The notes under the pieces were generated by a model that saw only the letters and a list, made by a program, of their open reading frames with translations, made no database searches and had not been told where the DNA came from. From positions 74,485,449 through 74,549,448 of the forward strand of contig NC_071355.1 of the NCBI RefSeq assembly GCF_943734655.1: DNA of 64,000 bases. The letters run 5' to 3'. The stretch comes from Sabethes cyaneus. Its lineage: Eukaryota; Arthropoda; Insecta; Diptera; Culicidae. Below, one piece after another: positions 35,201 to 48,500 of the stretch. Numbering within the stretch: the stretch's first letter is position 1; every line of letters begins with the position of its first letter. The position numbers and the translations under genes were made by a program.

Positions 35201-38200
35201 AAAAAGTACTATGGTAAACCTGTTCTCATCCACTGTGAGACGTTTCATCCCGGCTTGGACATTTTGTTGAAATACTGAAAATCATCCTTCATAATTTAAA
35301 AACCTATGATATTGTCTTTTTAATGAAATAAATCTTTCAAAAATGCATATCGCGAAAATTGCTTACTAACATTTTTAGAGTTTTTCATGAAAGTATTTCC
35401 AAAACGTTGATGACAAATATTATTTAATCATTAAAGAGGAGTGAGGTTTGTTAATAAATACGGGAGGTACATCAGAATGTAGAAAACGGCTTTACATTTT
35501 CATTACGGTAACTTCCGGAACGAAAATAGATGTAAAAGCGGTTGGGATAGTGTAATTATAAAATTCATCGGGGCATACTATAGATATGGTCCGAGGAGGG
35601 ACCACCAGCGACCTGGTTGGAAGGATCTATCAGAAGAGCCATCAACTCGAGAGAAACAATCATCGAGGTATATCCCTCCTCAACTCGGCGAACTTAATTC
35701 TCGCCAATATCTTGTTTCATCTCCAGAGGAATCTTTTGCGGGCTAATGCATTTTGTTTCCTCAGCTGCACAATAGCTGCAATGTTCACCTTCTAACAGAA
35801 CCTTGGCAAATTTTGAGGATTCAATTTGCAGTTCCTTCATCTGCCTATGGACTTCCATGTAGTATACGAAATTACTTATAGCGTACAATGATTGAACATG
35901 CTTTTGACACCCTGGATGATTTCATCTCAAGCGTCAGGATAACGGTTGAGATAATATTGCCTTCGTTAGAATGGCAAATTGTTACTCGAGGTAGCGTGCA
36001 CTGAACGTTGCAGCCCTGCAGGTGCTGCTTAACTTGATGCATCAGTGACATGTTATAATACTGTTAGCGAAAAAGTAAAGGGACCTTTTGTTTTTATGCA
36101 ACAGTATTCGTAGCCAGCTGTTAGTGTACAGGACAATTGTGGGGTTAGTGCTAAGATCCTATTCAATCGGCATCATTGAATGTAATGTCGTCTGAGAATA
36201 ATCTTTGATCTTATTGAGCAGTTTAGAGCTGGGATGGCTCGTGTTGTAGAACTACTCTCCACTCCACTCGGTCCTGGGCTGATCGTCGCCAATTCCTTTA
36301 AAGTTGCGAAAATCACCAGCAACAGATTTCGGCGCACTGTCGTCCGGCATCCTCGCGAAATACCCGGCCCACCATATAATTCCTTTGCCTGGAGTATGGA
36401 AGATATGTCTCTAAGAAGTGCCTGCAGCTCATGGTTGATGCGCCAGCGGTATTCCTGGCTTTGCATTACAGTTTCAAGTCCACAAAGGATTATCGGGATT
36501 AACGTTCCGTACAACGCCCGTTTCATGATGCGGCTTAGCTTCCTTGATCCGAAATGTTTTACGTCCCAATCATATATACTCATCAACTACTTTGAATTCA
36601 GTGCCGTCATTATTTACTGTCTGTGGGAGGCGCACGTAGTCTTCTCTTGAGCATCTGATGCATTTATCATATATTTAGTTTTCTACTCGTTGATTCCTAG
36701 CCCGATCCTCCTAGCCTCCCCCCTTTTTTTATTTATACTCCTCTTATAGTCTCTCGTAGATTGTTTCCGTCGATGTAAGGTGTCTAGTGATAACGTCAAA
36801 GTCATCTGCCTTAAAATCCACGAAAATCTGATGTGTAGGCTTATTGTAAAAGCCTTGGGTGTAACCGTTTTTAAACATTAGCTTTTCTATCGCCAGACTT
36901 CGCAACCGCAGCCAAGGCACATTGTACTCCCGACATTTCTGAAGGATTTTGACCTACGATACCGCCTTACGAATTCTGTCGCAATTGAGAATAAACGAAG
37001 TAACCGAATTGGGAAGATCACCTTGTAGCAGCGTTGACCTGCATAATGCTGCGTTAATTACAGTAATTCAGCCGATTCCCTAATTTGTAGCCTGGACAAA
37101 CATATTTTAGAACTTATCCAATAAAATTCGATTTCCAGGCAAATTTTCTCGTCATTAAGGTATTATGCGAAGAACTTTCACCTTTCGACCACCTCGCGCT
37201 CATTTCCTAAAATTCTCAAGCAGTACTGAAACTAACAACACGACTTCTCAAAGACCGTACTCGAAAAAAAATGTTTTTGCAATGTTAGTTTTTTCAACCT
37301 CGTCTTTTAGACTAAATACCCGCACTTTGGGCTTAACGCTATCCATCAAACCTTGTGAATTACTTGCGCAGCGCCATCTTTGTTACATACTTTCCCACTC
37401 TTTTTGTCAAATCCTAGTTTATGAAGACCTTCCCTGTTTTCCGAAGCTTGCTTTTCATAATAACCCAGAATTTTAGCGCGTTTGTTGGATTTGCCCCTTC
37501 GGCACAAAAACAACATCCTTGTTGGCTTCGTACCTGTCTATCGCTGGTTTCACGTGATAGCATGCGCACGATGCCAGATTCGGCCAAATTAGAGTGTCCC
37601 CTTCACCTGGGAAACCAGAGGAAGAGGAGCAAGCGCTTCTGGAGGCATTTTCCATATTTGGCAGATATGGTGCAACAACCATTCGCTTCCTGTTGCGAGA
37701 TTTGGCCGCCGTATTCTGTTTATCGGTTCGGTTAGGCGCCTTCCTTACCTTGAAGACATGAATTCTGGCCCGCTTCATTGTCTGCTGGACGAACCAGACG
37801 GAAGTATTGACCTTCTTGTCCACGACCCGAATCAAAAGGTCCGGATTGTACCCGCTCAGTTAGCTTCGAGGTACGATACTGGTCTAACAAGCCAGTCGTC
37901 GTATGTTCGACTCTCGGCTAGGCGCTGCTTGCTAGATAGAGTCAGTAGGATCGTTGCATTGGCCCCGTAATTTTCCTGTACTCCAACAGCCGGCTGCGAA
38001 GTCTGTCGATAAAGAAGATTAATGTCTAAAGACGGTGTAAACCCAAAGGCTTTGGATTGTGCTTGAAGTAATCCCTCACCTTCTTTACCTTCGGTCGACT
38101 TGGCTTCTCTGCCACTGGGTTGTCTAGATTTCCTTGAATGGTCGATTCACAACTGTTTTGTGATCCAACTATGGTACTGGCCTAGATTTTTCAAGACCGC

Positions 38201-39481
38201 GCCCATAATTTTTTGTCCAAGCACTTATTGCTTGGAAGCCATTTCGATAACCACTTGACAGATTAGGACGAAATTTTGCACATGAAAACATTACACTCTA
38301 AGTTAGTTTTACCCAAAATTTTATCAATTTTTACTCATACAATAAAAAGTTTTATCACAAAAGAAAGTGTTGCATTTTTTTCGAGAACAATCTTTAGATG
38401 TGTTACATACCCAAAAGTATAGTAGTATAGTATAGTTTGACCGTCCGTGAGTTACCCGTGAGTTGCCCGCGATTGATCTAGATCAGCTGAGATTGCACAA
38501 AGAACCATCAGAATGATGCTTGAGAGTAGCAGATCATTCTCAGTGTGCATTTTCTGGTGATCTAATTCTTTGTGATGATCAACAGCAAAGCTGGTCACGC
38601 CCATGCAGGTCAATTTGGAAGGAAAGGAACGTTAGTCTGACACTTGCTACTACTAGAGACCGAGGAATCCTCTGCATCATCCACAAGTGTCACAGGAAGG
38701 AATTATTGTTAGTGGAAAGGAATTGATCTGGATCCACCGAGGCAGACGGTGCGATCACTGTCATTCGAGCTCGCGTACGATTTGAGGACGTTTTTAGTCA
38801 CATGATCATTGCGAAACAGGTAGTGGAGATCCGATATACCGATATAAGAAAAAACTATGAGAAATCAGTTTACCGTACCGATTCGTTCGAAATCGCGCGC
38901 GGTCAGTTATTAAATACCGATAGACATTTGTTGCTACGCACGAAAGCTGTCCTGAGACAAACGTGTTTATTTGGCAATTCATCAAAAACATTGACTGCGC
39001 GAGATACCTTTTGGCACCCGAGATACTTTTTGGATATTTGATAATCATATGATAGAAATAACGCGCGATGTTCCTAGGTAGCCGATAATTTCACGATTAA
39101 AATGCACTTTGATGAGATTTCAATAAAAGTTCCGGTTTGTAAACGCACCATTGCTAAGTGTGCTCAAAGGAATTCAAAATGACCTTCTAAAACAACCGCT
39201 GTCGGAAAAATGCAACGAGCGAGACACGAAAGCATACGATGCTAAATTACCATACGGAATGATTCTCAGTATGTAAGCACCGGTTGTGTGAGACGAACCT
39301 GGATATTCGGAAATTTTCTTGTAAAGCCAGTAATTAAGAAAATTAAGATTAAAAATACACCTTTTTACCTTTGTTATACTATAACAAAGGTTTAAAAATT
39401 GGTCGAAAAACACGAAATGGATCCGAGGCCCGGAGGGCCAAGTCACATATACCAATCGATAGGGTTCGACGATTTGAGCAA

Positions 39482-39521
<40 letters not shown>

Positions 39522-42500
39522 ATGATTTTTTCTATCGCCTGTTTCTCAGAGATGGCTGAACCGAATCGTTCGCTATTACTTTTGTTTGAAAGGTATTATT
39601 GTCTAGTAGATCACTATTGAGTTGTTTCGTGACACGACGTTTCGTTTAAAAGTTATAGACAAAAATGTGAAAAATACGTGACACGGGTTTCTCCAGAACT
39701 ACACGACCGATTACAACGATCTTAGCATCAAATGAAAGCCCTTATTAAAGCTAAATTATTCTGGATTTTTTAATTGAAAACAAACAAGTAGTTTAAAAGT
39801 TATGCTTAAAAAATCTGTTTTGACAAGGTAATAATTATCACCTGTTTCTCAGAGATGGCCAAACCGATTTACCCGCTACTAGTTTCATTTGGCAGGTAAT
39901 ATAGCCGGATAGATCACTATTGAATGGTTTTTTGATTGGATGTTTAATTTGAAAGTTATGAGTATTTGAATACACCACACCAAAATTAACAATAATTTAT
40001 AATGGTTTTAACCAAGATAATTTACCTAATTTCAATTATTTTAATGTCAAACGAGAGGTTTTGACACTACGAATATGTATGCAAAATTTCATAAGAATTG
40101 GTGCTACCGGTCAAAAGATATTAACCCTCGAACACTCGCGCCAACTTTTGTAACACAGTTACTCGCGCGCACAATAGCCTCAAACCAAAGAAAACGTGCG
40201 TACTAGAGTTTTGACTGGGAAAACTTGGTTTTAGGAAGTGAAATAAATAAATTTATTTTTCTTCACTGTCAATATAACACATTGATGTGTTCTGCAAAGT
40301 TATAGAGCATATTATTACAAGAAATTTTACTAAAGACTGTAACCTTCTATCTCTGCAGTGAAGATAGAAAAATGTTATTTATTGTATATGAATATGTAAA
40401 ATCAGTTTTTATATTTTTGCTCTTTTTGTAATTGTTGTATGACTTTTTCATGTATTACAAAGTTGTACAAATGATAAAAATAAACAACTTTGCTGAATAT
40501 AGTATACCTCTATGTTTGCTTGTTTAGGAACTGTAGAACTTTGATTATACAAATTACCTTAATTTTGACTACGAATTACTCGACTACCAGCAGACGGATA
40601 CATTTTAAACATTTTACATTGGCTAGTTTTGCTGCATACAGACACCATTTTTCCGTATGAAGAAACGAGAGAAAATTCCAGTTGGGGTCAATTGCGGTAC
40701 ACCTCGCATGCTGATTCTGCTTCGATTCTGTGATGTCGGTTTATGCTGATCTATTTTCCCAACAATTTAAATTATTAATGCATTGAATAATTATGATATT
40801 TTGCTCAGAATAAGTTTATTGAACAATATACGTTAGTTAAACAACGATTTGAAATCTTATAGCAATATGGCGTTGGAAAACCTACACGTGTTGTACAAAA
40901 TACAACAGCGTGAGTAACCGAAGGTTAATAAAAATTGACGAAAATTATTCAAGAAAACTCTGTTGATGTGAATCAAATAGAATGGCATTACAGGAAATTA
41001 TTTATAGTTCAAAAACCTATACACTAGACCTTTACAAGGCAATGTATATGTTAAAGAATAAGATTTCCTCTTACAACTTACTTTTATTTTCACTTCTCAG
41101 ATTAATAACAACTTACTCATCCTTACTCAGCAATTTCATGAAAAAAGGATCTATCAAAATTTAAAAGTGTTTCTATTTTGTTCAAATTTTGTAAACGTAT
41201 TCAATTTTCAAAAATTTTATGTAAACCAACGCATTACGCAACGTTAACCAATAGATGAATTATGTTCCGAAAACGTGTCGATTTCTATCTCAAATAGCAA
41301 GTAAGACCGTATAACAAAGGTTACTTTCACCACTAGGTGGATTAAATCGGGTTTTTGTTAATAAACTATAATGGTAATGGTACTATCATAATGAACCATA
41401 GTTTGAAAATTTATATCGAGAAATATTATGCACAATCGAGATTTACGGTGGCTCGAAAACCTAGTGACAGATTTAAATTTATTATACCTGAAATTACAAT
41501 TCAGGCACAATGAAACGTGCCAACATAGTCCCTAAGTTGATAAGCACTTTCTCCTATTAACACTATTATGCAGAGATATAGCGCTCTGCACGCGTAGATG
41601 TGTTACATAGACCCAAAACAAGAAAAACTCACAAAAAAGCGGTTCTAGAAAAACGACGATAAGAAACATTTAAAATGCTGAATTTTTTAATTGCATCAAG
41701 ATTTGACTTATGGTAGACACTCACGCCCGGTACAAAAAAAATCATATTGTATCGGTCTTCATGCATAGTAACCGCTATCCATCCGCCATCTTGGGTTTAA
41801 AATGACGTCAAACAGCAGTTTCGGACTTTTTACAACTATACCTTATCTAGAAAAGTCACATTATAGGATAAGCAATGGGTTAATCGAGGGTCGCCGATTT
41901 AAATCAATTGAATATCAATGAGCTTAAAATACAGTATTTTATTCATATATTTAGATTCTTTTGATTGTAACATTATCTTGAATCACTTAACCTTAACCAT
42001 AGATCTAATTCATATAAACACAATTTGCTGTGCTTTCGCCGATGAATTCAAAATTGTTTCAAAAAACTTCATTTTTTCGGTTGCTGAAGCGAATCGCCAC
42101 CTCGCTACTTTGAGCAATAATCACAGCATTTCTAACAGTCAAGCACTCAATTTTAACAACCATATTGTAGTACAAATGTGAGCACTTGCGTCATTTGATG
42201 CCATGGTCACAAGCTTATAACAGTGATAATTTGGGACAAGCCAGTAACATTCAGGACTGCTTAAGAAAGTACCCCAAGCAACCAGAAGTTCGAATATTAC
42301 TTGACACGCGAACTCGAAAGTTCACAATTAGTTCAAATTCAGTTCCGTGGAACTTTATTGCTGATTAGCAGTGTATATCAAGTATACGTGGAACTAAATG
42401 CATTGAGAAGTGCTGTGAGTACTTCATAGATACTTCAAAGCTATTAGGATGCTACATGAAGTTCTGAAGTAACTTTAGTTGCTAACAAGTTCTGCGTGCT

Positions 42501-45500
42501 GCTTTTTGTTTACATTTCTGGTGATCAAATCAGCAGATCCTAAAACTATTTGAAATAATTTAATCCTCGCACTTTTCTAATTACAAATATCAATTAGAAT
42601 GCAATGCTCTTCATTATTGTGTTATGTTGTGTAGCATATGCTGTCGGTATCTCACTACTAGTTAATTACCTGGCTCCAAACTTTATGTTCTATAATTAAC
42701 TCGCGCTGCCAAAAGCTGCTGCAAGTTCTAAAACGAACTTTTACTTAAGAACAACTCATTGGCAAAATTCACATCGCTCGTATACGACATAGGTGACGCA
42801 GTAGATCGGGATATGTTTACAACGCGGGATACCCGGGTTCAAACCCAACAGCAGGCAAATTCAACAAATATAGAAGTTAGGTAGAAGTATAAAAATAGAA
42901 CATAGAAGTGCTGCTGAATTTTAGTTTTTTCTTAGTTTTGACAGTTTATTTCGAAGCTACTTAGCGTTCTATGCAGCGAACCCAAGACAGCTTGAAAGTT
43001 AATTACTTAAAAGTGACGCTGCTTAGCAAGTTATAGATTATAATTATACATAAAGCTGTTTAACCCTCGTTAGACGCCATTATTCGAACTCTCGGTTACT
43101 TGGGACTTTGGTGATTAAAATGCGTCCCAGGGCCTCAATTTGTAATGTATAATATCAGAAGTTTAGCTTAATAATAATGACTTTCAGTGTTAACAGCTTG
43201 AAGAATTAAGGTTAACAAGAAGATTCAGTGTACCAAGGTCTTTTTTACACAGTTTGTTTTACCTTTGTTATACTATAACAAAGGTTTAGGAATTGGTCGA
43301 AAAACACGAAATTGATCCGAGGCCCGGAGGGCCGAGCCACATATACCAATCGACAGGGTTCGACGAACTGAGCAATGTCTGTGTGTGTGTGTGTATGTGT
43401 GTATGTATGTGCGGGGCGCAACTTTTCTATCGCCTGTTTCTCGGAGATGGCTGAACCGATTTGTTCGCTATTACTTTTGTTTGAAAGGTATTATTGCCTA
43501 GTATATCACTATTGAATTAGTTCGAGGTCCGACATTTCGTTTAAAAGTTATAAGTAAAAACGTGAAAATTACGTGACACGATTTTCTCCGGAACCAAGTG
43601 ACCGATTTCAACGATCTTGGTATCGAATGAAAGCTCTTGTTAACGCTAAATTTTTCGGGTAAATTTTATTGAAAACAAACAAGTAGTTTAAAAGTTATCC
43701 TAAAAAAACCTGTTTTGACAAGGTAATAATTATCGCCTGTTTCTTAGAGATGGCTAAACCGACTTAGGCGCTATTAGTCTCATTTGAAAAGTAACATAGC
43801 CTAATAGATCACTATTGATTTGTTTTTTGATTGGACGTTCAATTTGAAAGTTACGAGCAATTGAATACAACACATTAAAATTTATAATAATTTATAACCA
43901 TTTCATCTAAGATGCTTTATCTAGTTTGAATTATTTTGACATCAGATTAGAGATTTTAATGCTGCAAATATATCTGCAAAATTTCAGTAGAATTGGTTTT
44001 GCCGATCAAAAGATATTAACCCTCCAACACTCGCGCCAACTTTTGTAATACGGGTTATTCGCGCGCACAATGGCCCAAAGCCAAAGAGACATGCGCACTA
44101 GAGTTTTGACTGGGAAAACTTGGTTTTAGGTTTATGGAACCTTTAGAAGAATTTCTTAAAATTGAAAGTTCTATCGTCTGGTGCAATTTAAATTTTGATT
44201 AATCCCCCTAAAAGTGGAATAAAAAAATTATTTTTCTTCAGTTTCAATATAACACATTGATGTATTCTGCAAAGTTTCAGAGTATATTATTACAAGAAAT
44301 TTTGCTGAAGACAGTAACCCCCTATCTCTTCAGCGAAGATAGAAAAATATTATTTATTGTATATGAATTAGTGAAATCAGTTTTTTATTTTAGCTCTTTT
44401 CGTAATTGTTGTATGACTTTTTCATGTATCACAAAGTTGCACAAATAGGAAAAATACACAACTTTGCTGAATATAGTATACCTCTATGTTTGCTTGTTTA
44501 GGAACTGTAGAACTTTGATTATAAAAAATACCCTAATTTTGACCCCGAATTACTCGACTACCAACAGACGGATACATTTTAAACATTTTACATTATTGCT
44601 GATTGCTTTGATGCATACAGACACCATTTTTCCATATGAAGAAACGAGAGAAAATTCCAGGCCAATTCCGGTACACCTCATATGCTGATTGCTTCATTTC
44701 TGTGATGTCAGTTTATGCTGATCAATTTTCCCAACAATTTAAAGCATTAATGCATTGAATAATTATGACATTTTGCTCATAACAAGTTTATTGAAGAATA
44801 TACGTTAGTTACACAACAATTTGTAACTTTATAACAATATGGCGTTCAAAAACCTACACGTGTTATATAAAATACAACAGCGTGAGTAACCGAAGGTTAA
44901 TAAAAATTGATGAAATTTATTCTAGAAAACATTATTGGTGTGAATCAAATAGGCATTACAGGAAATTATGCATAGTTCAAAAATCTATAAACTAGACCTT
45001 TACTACGCAATGTATATGTTAAAGAATAATATTTGCTCTTACAACCTACTTTTACTTGCACTTACTCAAATTATTAACAACTTACTTATCCTTATTCAGC
45101 AATTTCATGAAAAAAGGATCTATCAAAATTTATAAGTGGTCATATTTTGTTCAAATTTTGTAAACGTATTCAATTTTCAAAAATTTTATGTAAGCCAACG
45201 CACTACGCAACGTTAACCAATAGATGGATTATACTCCGAAGACGTGTCGGTTTCTATCTCAAATAGCAAGTAAGACCGTATAACAAAGGTTCCTTTCACC
45301 ACTAGGTGGACTAAATCGGGTTTTTTCCTAATTACTCAACAGCGGTGCAACTTAGGAACCATTTACAAACTACGTCCCCGGCCGGTCCCCAGAGGTATTG
45401 AAAAAGAAATTAATGGTCCCTAAGTTGCCCTGTTCTTAATAATCGAAAAAACAAATCGTGTAAAAAACAACTTGGCCGTAAGCTGATATCGTCCGCTTAG

Positions 45501-48500
45501 TCCATCATCGCTTATAATAACTCAAGGTACAACAATCAGTGATATGACTAAACTACTTGAAATAGGAGGCTCCTCACCCTGACAGTTTTTATGCAGAATT
45601 TTGAAGAATCACTTGCCGTTTATGATTTCATTACGCCGAGTATCGAGTTTTGACTTCTAATAGCAACCCCCATTCTAAGAAGTCCATATTGTAGACATTT
45701 TATTGTCAAATATTGATTAGCCGGCCGCTTCTTTCAATTTAAATTTGTTCGATTTTCAACTTTCAATACCCGCCAGGTAACCAATGAGCTTTACCAATGC
45801 AATTCAATTTTAAACCAATAAGTATTTTTATCACTTTAAATGGTACTTTTTTTTTTTGTATGGACATTATCACTCTGGTCGCTGTGATTTTGACCTATTG
45901 TGGTGATAATGTCCAGATGTATTTTGCTGTATTCCGCACTTTGTTAGCATTGCTATGGATTGAGCGAACTGCTTTTTATCCATGTTTGAGAGCTTGCGGT
46001 GATGTTTTGCATGCCCTTTCTGTTCTATGTCTTTTACTTTTTCCAACCAATCTCACTCTCTAGAGCCAGGAAGTGCACCGGCTTATTACAAGTTGCCCAT
46101 GGAAGCTTCATTATTTTTCTTAGTTCTGAACTTGCCCGTTCTCGTATAGGTCGTACATGGTCGATAGGCATAGGGATGGTAGGCATAATGGACGTTATGA
46201 ATAAATATATTAGGACAATGCACCAACTATCTGCTGTTGGCTTGCAAGAGGCCCAATTGTCATCGTCGTCGTCAACGATGTTGTTTCAAGCAGTCGTCTC
46301 CATTCAACTCGATCTTGAGATACTAGTCGCCGATTTCCCATGTGTCTCAGAAGTTGCAAGTCGTTTTTAGTCGAGCCACCTCGCACGTTGAGCCCCTTTA
46401 TTTCCGACGCCGCGCCGGTAGGGTTACTGACGGGAACCGTTTTCACCGCACCGTCGCCCGACATCCTTACGACATGCCGCGACTTTCGTCAGATGTACGA
46501 TGGAAATATGTGGAAGCAGTATCTGTAGTTCGCGGTTCATACGCCTCCGCTACTCTCCGCTTTCAGTTGGTAAACCGTCACAGTACCTTCCATTCGAACA
46601 CGGCAAGGGCGCCTATGTCCTCCTTGGACAGCGTTACACCTTCAAGTCCATAAGAAACTATTGGTCTAATGAGGTTTCTGTACAATGTCAGCTTCGTAAG
46701 GCAGCGTATGCTTTTTGATCTTAGTCGTTCGCAAAGGGCAAAGCTGGCACGATTTTCTGCTTGAAAGCGTCGCAAGATCTTCATACTAGTGTTTTCGATT
46801 GCTGACAACAGCGATCCCAAATGTATAAACTCATCTACCACTTCTAGTTCGTTACCGGCAATGGTTATCGTCCGTAGGAGGTGTGTGTTTGGCTCCTTTG
46901 AACCTCTTACTTCGCGTATTTAGTCTTCGACACACAGTAGACCTAGGAAAATGAATTTATCTAGACACGCTTGATTTTGAAGCTGCCTCTCCGCAATGAC
47001 CCGCGCTTCCGATGGCGGCGGGTGACCGGAAATACACGTGACCTACGAATCATCTATGAAATTTGTGACGAAGTAATGATTGGTTCAAGTGCCTATTTAT
47101 AGGAAAGCAAATGCCTATCATCCATTATGCGTAACATCCATATGCTTATCTTCGGTACCTTCGAAAAATCGGTAGCGGCTAAGTATGCAAAGGGGTTCCC
47201 ATTCTCCTACTCTACAAGTGCGACTTAAAAAGTATTTTGGCAAAATATAGGGCTACATTACTGCTAATCTTCTCTTATAGTGCTGATAATACTTATTTGC
47301 AGCTCATTACTGACAAGAAACAATAGAATAGAATTTTGGTTGCCAATTTACAACGGCTACGAAGTTGAAAAGTTACGCAGGTCACCAATAATCATTTCCA
47401 ATGCAATTTAAATGCAAGCCAATAAGCATTTAAGTTACCTTAAATGCTATTTTGGCAAAATATGCGGCTACTTTACAGCTAACCCTCTTATAGTGCTGAC
47501 AATGCTTATTTGTAGCTAGTTACCGACAAGAAGAAGTTAAATAGAATTGTGGATGCCAATTTACAACAGTTATGCAGTCAAAGGGCTAATAAACAGCAAC
47601 CTGCAGTATAAAACGCCAGGGATGCTAATAAACGATTGATTTACTGCTTATACTAATGCTTATTGGTTACCTGGGCAGTATACAATATCGTGCAGAATGC
47701 CAGAAACGCTAATAAATGGGTTATTCACATCTTATGTTCATGTTTATGGTTTTCTTGGGCTGTGAAATTTAAACAAAAAAGCAAGGGTCAAATGATGGTA
47801 CGTTTAGTACCCTTGATGGTACATAACCTACAAACCTCAAACATAATCTAGGTTAAAGTCAAATGAATCTTATTTTTCTAGTTTTGTATTTGTTCTTCCA
47901 TGTAATAATTTATTTGTTTTCATTCTTTCTAGCAATCCGATGAAAACAAAGAGGATGCCATGAGCAAAAGTCAGATTGTCACCTCCGACACGCCCGCCGC
48001 ACTGCTGGATCCAACAATGTCGATGACCGAATCAATGTTGGGTTCGACGGATCTCCAGCAGCCGGAAGTGGACTCTGCGGCTCCAGCTGCGCTGGAAGCA
48101 GCCAGCGATAAGGTGGAGCAGTTGGTTCAAGATGTGCAGTCGCTGTCGCTTGTCGATGAGGCAGGCGAAGTCAATCAGCAAACTAATAATAACAACAACA
48201 ACAACAATAACAACAGCAGTAGTTTAAACAATAATCACAACAACAACACGGATGGAAACGATGGCAGTGCAGCCGTTTCAAACTCCAGTAAGAGCAACAG
48301 CAGTGCCGACTACGAACGCTCGGTGACGGAGAAGGAAAATTTCCTCCTAGGCAGCTTTAACAATAATGTGAACAGCAACGGTGGCAGTGGGATCGGCAGT
48401 AGTCAGCAACCTTCGTCACTGGAATCCGGTTCGACACCCGTAGGAGGAGCCACCACCAACGGCAAATCGACGTCCGCTGCGACGACGATCGCCGAGACGA

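Noticed and set aside
42785..42860. Functional tRNA gene
   Set aside because: Only A- and B-box-like words are present; no acceptor stem or anticodon loop could be folded.
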